DNA of 64,000 nucleotides from Deltaproteobacteria bacterium. GTDB lineage: Bacteria; Myxococcota_A; UBA9042; PHBI01. A model generated the notes under the pieces. It searched no databases. It saw only the letters and a list, made by a program, of their open reading frames with translations, and was not told the DNA's origin. Below are positions 1 through 8,825 of this stretch, piece by piece (within the stretch, counting starts at the first letter, position 1; each line of letters opens with the position of its first letter). Location: NCBI GenBank assembly GCA_020632715.1, contig JACKFA010000001.1, forward strand, positions 496,001-560,000. The letters are read 5' to 3'. A program made the position numbers and the translations under genes.

Positions 1-1449
1 TTCAACGACCGGCAGCCGCTGAAGGACGAGCGCGCCGCCCTCGCGCAGAAGCGCGCCGACATGGCCTGGGCGCGGTCGTGGGACCTGAACGCGCAGGCCT
101 TCCCGGGCGAGGACGACGCCGTCGCGAACGAGGCCGCCGCCGAGGTCGAGCTCGAGCTCGACGCCTACACCGAGTACGCCCACGCCTTCCCGAACGCCTC
201 GCGCAACACGGCGTTCCTCGACGTGTACGAGCCCGGCTCGATCATGAAGGTCTTCACGGTCGCCGCCGCCCTCGACACCGGCGTCGTCGCGCTCGACGAG
301 ACGTTCGACCTCGAGAACGGCGATTGGGAGCTCCAGGACGCCGACGACAACGTCATCCACGACATCTCGCACCTCGCCGAGGGCACGGTCGCCACGATCC
401 TGAAGAAGTCGTCGAACATCGGCGCCGCCAAGATCGCGTTCCGCCTCGGCTCCGAGACCCTCGACAAGTACCTGCGCGCCTTCGGCTTCGGCGCGACGAC
501 CCACTCGGGCGTCCCCGGCGAGGCCAAGGGGATCCTCCGGCCCGCCGCCGAGTGGGTGCCCGTCGAGCTCGCGAACGTCTCGTTCGGCCAGGGCATGGCC
601 GCGACCGGGATCCAGCTCGTGACGGCCGTCTCCGCGCTCGCGAACGGCGGCAAGCTCATGAAGCCGATGGTCGTCAAGCGCGTCGTCGACGGGCGCGGCC
701 GGACGCTCGTCGACTACGCGCCCGAGGTCGTCCGGCAGGTCATCTCCGAGAAGACCGCCCGCACCGTGCTCGACCTCATGCAGGGCGTCATCGACCCCGA
801 CGGCACGGGCCGCCGCGCCTACATCCCCGAGTACCCGGTCGCCGGCAAGACCGGCACCGGCCAGAAGCCGCACCTCCGGAAGCGCGGCTACTCGGAGACG
901 ATGTGGGTCAACACCTTCCTCGGGGTGGCGCCGGCCGATCACCCCGAGCTCGCCATCGTCATCCTCGTCGACGAGCCCACCGGCAAGCGCCACGGCGGCG
1001 GCCTCATCGCCGCGCCGACCTTCAAGGCCATCATGAAGTTCGCGCTCGAGCACCTCGGCGTGCCGTCGCCCTACGCGACCGCGACGCGCCAGGCGTGGCT
1101 CGACCCGGACGTCCTCGCGCAGCGCCGCGCCGCCGAGCCCGAGGACCCGGCCGCCCTCGACGCGGCCGCGCCGCCCATCGACGACGCCGCCGGCGGCACC
1201 GTCCCCGTGCCGGACTTCCGCGGCCTCACGATGGACGCCGTGCGCGCGAGCGCCGAGGGCGCGGGCCTCCAGGTGCGCCTCTTCGGGACGGGCGTCGCGA
1301 CCGCGCAGGACACGCCGGCCCACCAGCGGGTCGACGCGGGCACCGTCGTGACCGTCACGTTCGAGAGCCGGGCGCCCGGCGCCAACGAGGTGCCGGAGGC
1401 CGCGCAGGACGCGATGCCGCCGCTCCCCGGCGGGGAGGCGCGGCCATGA
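1..1449 (+). CDS. ftsI: Penicillin-binding protein 3 / FtsI septal transpeptidase with C-terminal PASTA domain (5' end outside window)
   Basis: The reading frame is open from base 1, so this is the C-terminal part of a longer protein. It is a class B penicillin-binding protein that cross-links septal peptidoglycan in the periplasm as part of the divisome. All three transpeptidase motifs are visible: SIMK (SxxK; nucleophile Ser codon 238-240), SSN (about 409-417) and KTGTG (847-861). A PASTA domain lies at about 1200-1370 (VPDFRGLTMDAV...), followed by an acidic, proline-rich tail. It is first in the visible dcw run and its TGA overlaps the murE ATG (ATGA). A PASTA domain makes it resemble the Spo5D/FtsI types of Gram-positive and deltaproteobacterial species; position before murE favours FtsI. 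Confidence 0.93.
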   Translation, partial: FNDRQPLKDERAALAQKRADMAWARSWDLNAQAFPGEDDAVANEAAAEVELELDAYTEYAHAFPNASRNTAFLDVYEPGSIMKVFTVAAALDTGVVALDETFDLENGDWELQDADDNVIHDISHLAEGTVATILKKSSNIGAAKIAFRLGSETLDKYLRAFGFGATTHSGVPGEAKGILRPAAEWVPVELANVSFGQGMAATGIQLVTAVSALANGGKLMKPMVVKRVVDGRGRTLVDYAPEVVRQVISEKTARTVLDLMQGVIDPDGTGRRAYIPEYPVAGKTGTGQKPHLRKRGYSETMWVNTFLGVAPADHPELAIVILVDEPTGKRHGGGLIAAPTFKAIMKFALEHLGVPSPYATATRQAWLDPDVLAQRRAAEPEDPAALDAAAPPIDDAAGGTVPVPDFRGLTMDAVRASAEGAGLQVRLFGTGVATAQDTPAHQRVDAGTVVTVTFESRAPGANEVPEAAQDAMPPLPGGEARP

Positions 1450-2942
1450 CCCTCGCCCGCGCCCCCATCGCGCTCGGAGAGCTCCTCGCGCGCCTCGACC
1501 GCGCCGCCGTCGTCTCGGCGCGCGGCCTCGACGCCGGGATCACCCACTTCTCGGCCGACTCCCGCGAGATCGGCCCCGGCGGCCTCTTCGTCGCGACGCG
1601 CGGCTTCGAGGTCGACGGTCACGACTACATCGACAAGGCCCTCGCGCAGGGCGCCGCCGCCGTCGTCGCGGAGACCGCCGCCCCCGAGGACGCTGACGCC
1701 GCCGGCGTCGCGTGGGTGCAGGTCGCCGACAGCACGTTCGCGCTGGCGGTCGTCGCGGCGGCCTTCCACGGCCACCCGGCCGAGGCCGTGAAGGTCCTCG
1801 CGACCACGGGCACGAACGGCAAGACGACCGTCACCTACCTCCTCTACGAGATCCTGACCGCCACGGGCTCCCGCCCGGGCCTCGTCTCGACCGTCGAGGT
1901 GCTCGTCGGCGGCGAGCGGCGGCCGACCATCTTCACGACCCCGCCAGCACCCCTCTTCCAGGGGCTCCTCGCGGACATGCGCGCCGCGGGCTGCACCCAC
2001 GCGGTCGTCGAGGCGTCGAGCCACGGCCTCCAGCAGGACCGCCTCGCCGCGTTCCCGGTCGCGGTCGCCGGGTTCACGAACCTGACCCGCGATCACCTCG
2101 ACTACCACGGCACGATGGAGGCCTACGCGGCCGCGAAGGCCCGCCTCTTCGAGCGCCTCGCCGAGGCCGCGGTCGTGAACGTCGACGATCCCGCCGGGCG
2201 CCGCTACGCCGACGCCTTCGCCGGGAAGGGCCCGCTCCTCACCGTCTCCCGGAGGGGCGCCGCCGCCGACCTCTCGGCGACCGACGTCACGCTCGACCTC
2301 GACGGCGCGCGCGCGACCGTGGCGACCCCCGAGGGCCCGCTCTCGCTCACGACGCGCCTCATCGGCGGCCACAACCTCGAGAACGCGCTCGTCGCCCTCG
2401 GGATGGCGCGCCTCGCGGGCGTCCCCTACGCGGACGCCGCCCGGGCGCTCGCGACCGCCAAGGGCGCGCGCGGCCGCCTCGAGCGCGTCGACGGCCCCGG
2501 GAAGCGCGTCTTCGTCGACTACGCCCACACCCCGGACGCCCTCGAGAACGTGCTGACCGCGCTCCGCCCGCTCGTCCCGGGGCGGCTCGTCTGCGTCTTC
2601 GGCGCCGGCGGCGACCGCGACCGCGGGAAGCGCCCGGAGATGGCCGCCGCGAGCGCGCGCACGGCCGACCTCTCGATCGTGACGAGCGACAACCCGCGCA
2701 CCGAGGACCCGCAGCGGATCCTCGACGACATCGTCGCCGGGCTCCCCGAGGGCGCGTCGCGCGTCGTCGAGCTCGACCGGAAGCGGGCCATCACGCTGGC
2801 TGTTCACGGCGCCGGCCCCGACGACGTCGTGCTCGTCGCCGGGAAGGGGCACGAGGACTACCAGATCGTCGGCACGACCAAGCACCCCTTCGACGACGTG
2901 GCCGTCGCCCGCGCGGCGATGGCCGGGGGGGGCGCGCGATGA
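1446..2942 (+). CDS. murE: UDP-N-acetylmuramoyl-tripeptide synthetase MurE, meso-DAP type
   Basis: Cytoplasmic ATP-dependent ligase that adds the third residue to UDP-MurNAc-L-Ala-D-Glu in the lipid II pathway. About 498 residues, normal for the family. The ATP-binding loop GTNGKTT is at residues 122-128. The DNPR motif at 415-418 (DNPRTEDP) is the family signature for meso-diaminopimelate, so the wall is predicted to be DAP-type. TRDHLDYHG and GRLE are also present. The ATG start overlaps the ftsI stop in ATGA, and its own stop overlaps the murF start in the same way, indicating translational coupling. A longer frame opens far upstream inside ftsI but is arginine-rich shadow sequence. Confidence 0.97.
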   Translation: MTLARAPIALGELLARLDRAAVVSARGLDAGITHFSADSREIGPGGLFVATRGFEVDGHDYIDKALAQGAAAVVAETAAPEDADAAGVAWVQVADSTFALAVVAAAFHGHPAEAVKVLATTGTNGKTTVTYLLYEILTATGSRPGLVSTVEVLVGGERRPTIFTTPPAPLFQGLLADMRAAGCTHAVVEASSHGLQQDRLAAFPVAVAGFTNLTRDHLDYHGTMEAYAAAKARLFERLAEAAVVNVDDPAGRRYADAFAGKGPLLTVSRRGAAADLSATDVTLDLDGARATVATPEGPLSLTTRLIGGHNLENALVALGMARLAGVPYADAARALATAKGARGRLERVDGPGKRVFVDYAHTPDALENVLTALRPLVPGRLVCVFGAGGDRDRGKRPEMAAASARTADLSIVTSDNPRTEDPQRILDDIVAGLPEGASRVVELDRKRAITLAVHGAGPDDVVLVAGKGHEDYQIVGTTKHPFDDVAVARAAMAGGGAR

Positions 2943-4354
2943 AGTCGATGACCGCCGAGCAGATCGCCCACGCCGTCGGCGGCCGCGCCGTCGCGGCGCC
3001 CGAGCGCGCCTTCACGGGCGTCTTCACCGACACGCGGAAGCCCGTCGCGGGCGGGCTCTTCGTGGCCCTCGTCGGCGAGCGCTTCGACGCGCACGCCTTC
3101 CTCGCCGACGCGGTCGCCGCGGGCGCGGGCGGCGTGCTCGTGAGCGACGCGGCCGCCGCGACCTCGCTGCCCGCCGACGTCGCCGTCGTCGTCACGGGCG
3201 ACACGCTCGCCGCCCTCCAGGCCCTCGCCGCCGCCGTCCGCGCCGCCCACCCGGCGAAGATCGCGGCGATCACGGGCTCCGCGGGCAAGACCACCGTCAA
3301 GGACATGGTCGCCGCCGCCCTCCGCGAGAGCGGCGCCGTCACGCGCACCCCGGGCAACTGGAACAACCACATCGGGCTCCCGCTGACGCTGCTGTCGACG
3401 ACGGGCGACGAGGACTTCCTCGTGCTCGAGCTCGGCATGAGCGCCCCCGGCGAGATCGCCGCGCTCACCGCCCTCGCCCGCCCCCACGTCGGCCTCGTCA
3501 CGCTCGCGGCCGCCGCGCACCTCGAGTTCTTCGCGTCGGTCGACGGCATCGCCGACGCCAAGGCCGAGCTCTACGCCGCGCTCGCCCCCGACGCCGTCGC
3601 CGTCGCGAACGCCGACGACGCCCGCATGTTCGCGCGCGCGACCGCGCTCCACCCGCGCCCGCTCGTCACCTTCGGCACGCTCGCCGCCGCCGACGTGCGC
3701 GTCGCCGGCGCGACCGTCACCCCGGACGGCGTCCGCGCCGAGCTCGTCGTGCACGGCGGCCCCGTCCGCGTCGACGTGCCGGCCCTCGGCGCCCACAACG
3801 CGCTCAACGCCGCCGCCGCGCTCGCGGTCACGACCGCCCTCGGCGTCGACCCCGAGGCCGCCGCCGCGTCGCTCGCGCGCCACTTCGCGCCGAGCCCGCA
3901 CCGGCTCGCGCTCGTCGCGGCCGAGAGCGGCCTCACGGTGCTCGACGACTGCTACAACGCGAACCCGGCGTCCACGCGCGCAGCACTCGACACGCTCTCG
4001 GCGGTCGCGCCCCGCGGCGCCGTCCTCGGCGCCGTCCTCGGCACGATGCGCGAGCTCGGACCAGACGCCGCCGAGCTCCACCAGCGCGTCGGCGCCCACG
4101 CGGCCGTCGTCGGCGTGACCTGGCTCGCGGCGACCGGCGAGCACGCCGCCGACCTCGCCGAGGGCGCCCGCCGCGCCGGGATCCCGACCATCCTCACCGC
4201 CGACGACGCGGCCGGGCTCGCCGCCGCCGTGCGCGACTTCGCCGCCGACGGCCGCTGGCTCCTCCTGAAGGGGAGCCGCGGTGAGCGCCTCGAGCGCCTC
4301 CTCGACGCCGTCTCCCCCGCCACCTCCACCCCGAGCGCCGAGGTGAAGGGCTGA
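2939..4354 (+). CDS. murF: UDP-N-acetylmuramoyl-tripeptide--D-alanyl-D-alanine ligase MurF
   Basis: Adds D-Ala-D-Ala to UDP-MurNAc-tripeptide, the last cytoplasmic step before MraY. 471 residues, near the usual 450. P-loop GSAGKTT at residues 113-119, then NWNNHIGLPLTLL, ELGMSAPGEI and the C-terminal YNANPAST motif, all in family order. The start chosen at 2939 gives an ATGA overlap with murE; ATG at 2948 (MTAEQ) is a possible alternative. The C-terminus overlaps mraY by one base (TGATG). No murD follows mraY, although MurF is useless without MurD product, so murD must be elsewhere. Confidence 0.97.
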   Translation: MKSMTAEQIAHAVGGRAVAAPERAFTGVFTDTRKPVAGGLFVALVGERFDAHAFLADAVAAGAGGVLVSDAAAATSLPADVAVVVTGDTLAALQALAAAVRAAHPAKIAAITGSAGKTTVKDMVAAALRESGAVTRTPGNWNNHIGLPLTLLSTTGDEDFLVLELGMSAPGEIAALTALARPHVGLVTLAAAAHLEFFASVDGIADAKAELYAALAPDAVAVANADDARMFARATALHPRPLVTFGTLAAADVRVAGATVTPDGVRAELVVHGGPVRVDVPALGAHNALNAAAALAVTTALGVDPEAAAASLARHFAPSPHRLALVAAESGLTVLDDCYNANPASTRAALDTLSAVAPRGAVLGAVLGTMRELGPDAAELHQRVGAHAAVVGVTWLAATGEHAADLAEGARRAGIPTILTADDAAGLAAAVRDFAADGRWLLLKGSRGERLERLLDAVSPATSTPSAEVKG

Positions 4355-5466
4355 TGTTCTACTGGATCCACCAGCTCCTCGGAGAGAAGGCGCCGGGCTT
4401 CTTCCGCCTCCTCGACTCCTCCGTCTTCCGCGCCATCATGGCGCTCTCGACGGCGCTCTTCATCTGCCTCCTCCTCTACCCGTGGCTCATCCGCCGCCTC
4501 CAGGCGAAGCAGATCGGCCAGGTCGTGCGCCACGACGGCCCCGAGTCGCACTTCAAGAAGCGCGGCACGCCGACCATGGGCGGGACGCTCCTCATCCTGT
4601 CCGCGCTCGTCTCGTGCCTCCTCTGGTGCGACCTCCAGAACCCGTTCGTGTGGCTCACCCTCGGCATCACCGCCTGCTACACGGTCATCGGCTTCCTCGA
4701 CGACTACTGGAAGCTCCGCGACAAGTCCTCCGGCGGCATGCCCGAGAAGGGCAAGCTCATCTCGCAGCTCGCGACGGCCGGGCTCTTCATGGGGCTCTTC
4801 TTCACGACCATCGCGCCGGAGGTGAACTACGACCTCCAGCTGAACTTCCCGTTCGTGAAGCCCGAGGTGTTCACGCTCGAGCTCCCGGCGTGGCTCTACG
4901 CGACCTTCGCGACGCTCGTCGTGTTCGCGACCTCGACCGCGCTGAACCTGACCGACGGCCTCGACGGCCTCGCCATCGGCCCGACCATCGTGTCGTCGTT
5001 CACCTTCGGCGTGCTCGCCTACCTCACGGGCGCGACGCTCTTCGGCAACTCCCTCGCCGACTGGCTGCTCTTGCCCAAGGTCGTCGGCGTGAACGAGCTC
5101 TCCGTGCTCTGCGCGGCCATCGCGGGCGCGAGCATCGGCTTCCTCTGGTACAACACCTTCCCCGCGCAGGTGTTCATGGGCGACGTCGGCGCCCTGCCCC
5201 TCGGCGGCGCGCTCGGCGCCATCGCCGTCTTCACGAAGCACGAGATCCTCTCGGTCATCGTCCACGGCATCTTCGTGCTCGAGTTCCTCTCGGTCATCAT
5301 CCAGCGCTACTCGTTCAAGCTCACGGGCAAGCGCGTCTTCGCGATGGCCCCCATCCACCACCACTTCGAGAAGAAGGGGTGGCCCGAGTCCCGCGTCACG
5401 GTCCGCTTCTGGATCATCTCCATCGTCCTCGCGTTGGTCGCCATCGCGAGCCTGAAGCTGCGGTGA
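4354..5466 (+). CDS. mraY: Phospho-N-acetylmuramoyl-pentapeptide transferase MraY
   Basis: Integral membrane enzyme that transfers phospho-MurNAc-pentapeptide to undecaprenyl phosphate to make lipid I. 370 residues with about ten hydrophobic helices. Family signatures are intact: GTPTMGG near residue 70, FLDDYWK (catalytic acidic pair) near 112, NLTDGLDGLA near 200, FMGDVGALPLGG near 273, and APIHHHFE near the C-terminus. The start overlaps the murF stop (TGATG) behind GGTGAAGGG. Seven bases separate it from ftsW, where most dcw clusters carry murD. Confidence 0.98.
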   Translation: MFYWIHQLLGEKAPGFFRLLDSSVFRAIMALSTALFICLLLYPWLIRRLQAKQIGQVVRHDGPESHFKKRGTPTMGGTLLILSALVSCLLWCDLQNPFVWLTLGITACYTVIGFLDDYWKLRDKSSGGMPEKGKLISQLATAGLFMGLFFTTIAPEVNYDLQLNFPFVKPEVFTLELPAWLYATFATLVVFATSTALNLTDGLDGLAIGPTIVSSFTFGVLAYLTGATLFGNSLADWLLLPKVVGVNELSVLCAAIAGASIGFLWYNTFPAQVFMGDVGALPLGGALGAIAVFTKHEILSVIVHGIFVLEFLSVIIQRYSFKLTGKRVFAMAPIHHHFEKKGWPESRVTVRFWIISIVLALVAIASLKLR

Positions 5467-5473
5467 CGCGACG

Positions 5474-6784
5474 ATGACCGCCCTCACCCCCACCGCCCCG
5501 ACGACCGCCCCGCGCGAGCACGAGCCGCTCTCGCGCGAGCTCCGTCGCGAGCTCAAGAAGGTGCAGCCGTGGGACTTCCCGCTGCTCGCCGCGGTGGTGC
5601 TCCTGCTCGGGCTCGGCGCCGTGATGGTCTACTCCGCGACCATCAACGAGATGACGCAGCTCACGGGCGACGGGATGGGCAAGCTCAAGACCCACCTGCT
5701 CCACATGAGCGTCGGCATCGGGCTCCTCGTCTTCTTCACCTTCTTCCGCTACGAGCGCCTGAAGCCCCTCGTCTACCCGGCGCTCGTCGCGACCGTCGGG
5801 CTCCTCGTGCTCGTCATCGTCGCCGGCTTCGAGGCCGGCAACGCGCGCCGCTGGATCGCGCTCCCCGGCTTCAACGTGCAGCCCGTCGAGGTCGCGAAGG
5901 TCTCGTTCGTCCTCTTCCTGAGCTACTCGCTCGCGAAGAAGGGCGGCCGCATCCGGCAGTTCACGGTCGCCTTCATCCCGCACTTCATGGTCGCGGCGCT
6001 CCTCATCTTCCTCTGCCTCTTCCAGCCGGACTTCGGCACGAGCGTCATCCTCGTGATCCTCATGTTCACGATGCTCTTCGTGGCCGGGACGCGCCTCAGC
6101 TACCTCACCCTCTTCTTCTTCGTCGGGAGCTTCCTCGCCTTCCAAGCCATCGCGAGCAACGACATGCGCCTCGGGCGCGTCATGGCGAGCATCGACCCGT
6201 GGGCGCACCGCATGGGCCGCGGCTTCCAGATGGTGAACTCGCAGATCGCCATCGGCTCGGGCGGCGTCTTCGGGCAGGGCCTCGGCTACGGCGGCCAGAC
6301 CATCACCGGCTTCCTCCCCGAGGGCGAGACCGACTTCATCCTCTCGGTGACCGCCGAGCAGCTCGGCGCGCTCGGGCTCGTCTTCGTGTCGTTCCTCTTC
6401 TCGATGATCCTCGTGCGCGGCATGAAGATCGCCCGCGCCACCGAGGACGCCTTCGGCCGCTACCTCGCCTTCGGGCTGACGCTGCTCCTGACGCTCCAGG
6501 TCGCCATCAACATGCTCGTCGCGGTCGCGCTCATCCCGACGAAGGGCCTCACGCTCCCGTTCGTGAGCTACGGCGGCTCGTCGATGCTCATGACCTGCGC
6601 GACCGTCGGGATCCTGCTCAACATCTCGCGCTCGCACGGGCTCAAGACCGTCCGCCAGTACGCGCCGGAGCCGGAGAAGCCGGCGCCCGCGCCGAAGACG
6701 CGCCGGCAGCAGCAGCAGTCGCGCTTCTCGCTGAAGTCCTCGAAGCGCCCGAAGGCGCAGACGCTCGACGAGGTGCTGCGATGA
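5474..6784 (+). CDS. ftsW: Septal SEDS-family peptidoglycan glycosyltransferase FtsW
   Basis: Polytopic SEDS protein that polymerises septal glycan from lipid II with FtsI. 436 residues. After a cytoplasmic N-terminus of about 30 residues come roughly ten transmembrane helices. The SEDS signatures are present: PEGETDFILSVTAEQLG in the large periplasmic loop and LPFVSYGGSSML near the end. The C-terminal cytoplasmic tail (about 50 residues) is basic and contains a run of glutamines. The start ATG lies seven bases after mraY; its stop overlaps murG as ATGA. RodA is the alternative family member, but the neighbours make FtsW much more likely. Confidence 0.96.
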   Translation: MTALTPTAPTTAPREHEPLSRELRRELKKVQPWDFPLLAAVVLLLGLGAVMVYSATINEMTQLTGDGMGKLKTHLLHMSVGIGLLVFFTFFRYERLKPLVYPALVATVGLLVLVIVAGFEAGNARRWIALPGFNVQPVEVAKVSFVLFLSYSLAKKGGRIRQFTVAFIPHFMVAALLIFLCLFQPDFGTSVILVILMFTMLFVAGTRLSYLTLFFFVGSFLAFQAIASNDMRLGRVMASIDPWAHRMGRGFQMVNSQIAIGSGGVFGQGLGYGGQTITGFLPEGETDFILSVTAEQLGALGLVFVSFLFSMILVRGMKIARATEDAFGRYLAFGLTLLLTLQVAINMLVAVALIPTKGLTLPFVSYGGSSMLMTCATVGILLNISRSHGLKTVRQYAPEPEKPAPAPKTRRQQQQSRFSLKSSKRPKAQTLDEVLR

Positions 6785-7896
6785 CCCTCGAGCGCGTCGT
6801 CATCGCCGGCGGTGGGACCGGCGGCCACGTCTACCCGGGCGTCGCCATCGCCGAGGAGGTGCTCCGCCGGAACGCCGCCGCGACGGTGGTCTTCGTCGGC
6901 ACGGCGCGCGGCATGGAGGCGAAGATCGTGCCGCCGCTCGGCTACCCGCTCGAGCTCATCACCGTCTCGCGGCTCAAGGGCGGCGGCCTCCTCGAGCGCC
7001 TGAAGGGGCTCTTCCGGCTGCCGGTCGGGATCTGGCAGTCCTGGCGCCTCCTGCGCCGCCACAAGCCGCAGGTGGTCGTCGGCGTCGGCGGCTACGCGTC
7101 CGGGCCGACGCTCCTCGCCGCGTGGATGACGCGCCGCCCGACGGCGATCCAGGAGCAGAACGCGGCGCCCGGCCTCACGAACCGCTGGCTCGGGAAGCTC
7201 GCGCGCAAGGTCTTCGTCGGGTTCCCGGCGGCGCGCGCGTCGTTCGCCGACAAGAAGGTCATGGAGACCGGGAACCCGGTGCGCGCGGCCCTCGCGGCGC
7301 GGCTCTCGCGGGCGGCCGAGTCGGCGGCGGTGTCCCAGGGCGGCGGCGCGCTCCGCGTGCTCATCGTGGGCGGGAGCCAGGGCGCCCGCTTCCTGAACGA
7401 GAACGTCCCGTCGCTCCTCGCGGCGGTCCGCGCGGCGAGCCCGGACCTCGCGCTGACGGTGGTCCACCAGACGGGCCCCGCCGACGAGGAGGCGACGCGC
7501 TCGCGATATGCCTCGGGCCCGCTCGCCGCCGCCGCGACCGTGAAGCCGTACATCGACGACATGCCGGCCGCCTACGCCGCCGCCGACCTCGTCATCTGCC
7601 GCGCCGGCGCCTCCACGGTCGCCGAGATCACCGCCATCGGGCTCCCGAGCGTGCTCGTGCCCTTCCCGTTCGCGGCCGACGACCACCAGGCGAAGAACGC
7701 CGAGGCGCTCGTCGCCGCCGGCGCCGCCAGGATGGTGCGCCAGGAGGCGTGGCGCGAGGACGAGCTCGCCGCGTGGCTGTGTGCAGTTGCGAAGGACCGC
7801 AGCCAGCTCGAGGCCATGTCGGCGCATTCGAAGCAGCTCTCGCGGCTTGATGCAGCGCAGCAAATCGTCACCACGCTGGAGGGCATCGCGCGATGA
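6781..7896 (+). CDS. murG: Lipid II-forming N-acetylglucosaminyltransferase MurG
   Basis: Membrane-associated GT28 enzyme that adds GlcNAc to lipid I, making lipid II on the inner face of the membrane. 371 residues. The N-terminal glycine-rich loop GGGTGGH is at residues 10-16, followed by GVGGYASGP, QEQNAAPGLTNRWL and the donor-binding segment CRAGASTVAEITAIG. The start overlaps ftsW (ATGA) and the end overlaps murB (ATGATGA). A strikingly lower-GC patch near 7780-7870 (TGCAGTTGCG, CTTGATGCAGCGCAG) coincides with the C-terminus. No murC follows, unlike most clusters. Confidence 0.97.
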   Translation: MTLERVVIAGGGTGGHVYPGVAIAEEVLRRNAAATVVFVGTARGMEAKIVPPLGYPLELITVSRLKGGGLLERLKGLFRLPVGIWQSWRLLRRHKPQVVVGVGGYASGPTLLAAWMTRRPTAIQEQNAAPGLTNRWLGKLARKVFVGFPAARASFADKKVMETGNPVRAALAARLSRAAESAAVSQGGGALRVLIVGGSQGARFLNENVPSLLAAVRAASPDLALTVVHQTGPADEEATRSRYASGPLAAAATVKPYIDDMPAAYAAADLVICRAGASTVAEITAIGLPSVLVPFPFAADDHQAKNAEALVAAGAARMVRQEAWREDELAAWLCAVAKDRSQLEAMSAHSKQLSRLDAAQQIVTTLEGIAR

Positions 7897-8825
7897 TGAA
7901 GTCCCTCCGCGAGCGCCTCGCACTCCTGCCCGACGTCGACGTCACGGCCGACGAGCCGATGGCGCGGCACACGACCTACAAGGTCGGCGGCCCGGCCGGT
8001 GCGCTGGTCGTGGCGCACACGATGGCTGCGCTCCAGGCCACGCTGTCTGTCCTCTACTCGGTCGGCGCGCCCTGGTTCGTCCTCGGCAACGGCTCGAACG
8101 TGCTCGTCGCCGACCGCGGCTTCGACGGCGTCGTGCTCATGCTCGGGCGCGGCTTCGGCGAGGTCGCCGTGCGTCGCGACGCGCGCGGGGCCGGCGCGCA
8201 CACGCTCGAGGTCGGCGGGGCCGTCTCGGTCACGAAGCTCCTCCGCGTCGCGAAGGCCGAGAAGCTCGCGGGCGTCGAGCAGCTCGGCGGCGTGCCGGCG
8301 AGCATGGGGGGCGCCGTGCGCATGAACGCCGGGACGCGCGCCGGCGACGTCGCGCAGAGCCTGCTCGAGGCGCAGATCGTCGTCGCGAACGCGGCGCCGC
8401 GCTGGTTCCCCGCGCGCGACCTCGGCCTCGCCTACCGCCACTCGGTGCTGCCGGTCGGCGCGGTCGTGACCGGCGCGCGCTTCGCGGTGACCGACGCGAC
8501 CGACGCGATGTTCGCGCAGCTCGACGAGGTGCTCGCCTACCGCAAGGCGACGCAGCCGCTCCAGATGCCGAGCTGCGGGAGCGTCTTCGCGAACCCGCCC
8601 GGCGACGCCGCGGGCCGCCTCATCGAGGCCGCGGGCCTCAAGGGGCGCAAGATCGGCGGGGCGCAGGTCTCCGAGCAGCACGCGAACTGGATCGTCAACA
8701 CCGGCGACGCCACGGCCGCCGACGTGCGCGCGCTCATCGCGCTCTGCGTCGCCGAGGTCGAGGCGACCGCGGGCGTCACCCTCCGGCCCGAGGTGCAGCT
8801 CCTCGGCGACTGGGAGGTGCTCTGA
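7893..8825 (+). CDS. murB: UDP-N-acetylenolpyruvoylglucosamine reductase MurB
   Basis: FAD- and NADPH-dependent reductase making UDP-MurNAc, the second committed step of precursor synthesis in the cytoplasm. 310 residues. FAD-binding signatures NGSNVLV (about residues 67-73) and RMNAGTRAGDV are visible, then YRHS, the catalytic GSVFANPPGDAAGRLIEAAG segment and the terminal Glu in PEVQLLG. The GSVF context with the short C-terminus indicates a type II MurB. Two adjacent ATGs (7893, 7896) are possible; 7893 overlaps the murG stop. Its own stop overlaps ftsQ by one base. Confidence 0.96.
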   Translation: MMKSLRERLALLPDVDVTADEPMARHTTYKVGGPAGALVVAHTMAALQATLSVLYSVGAPWFVLGNGSNVLVADRGFDGVVLMLGRGFGEVAVRRDARGAGAHTLEVGGAVSVTKLLRVAKAEKLAGVEQLGGVPASMGGAVRMNAGTRAGDVAQSLLEAQIVVANAAPRWFPARDLGLAYRHSVLPVGAVVTGARFAVTDATDAMFAQLDEVLAYRKATQPLQMPSCGSVFANPPGDAAGRLIEAAGLKGRKIGGAQVSEQHANWIVNTGDATAADVRALIALCVAEVEATAGVTLRPEVQLLGDWEVL

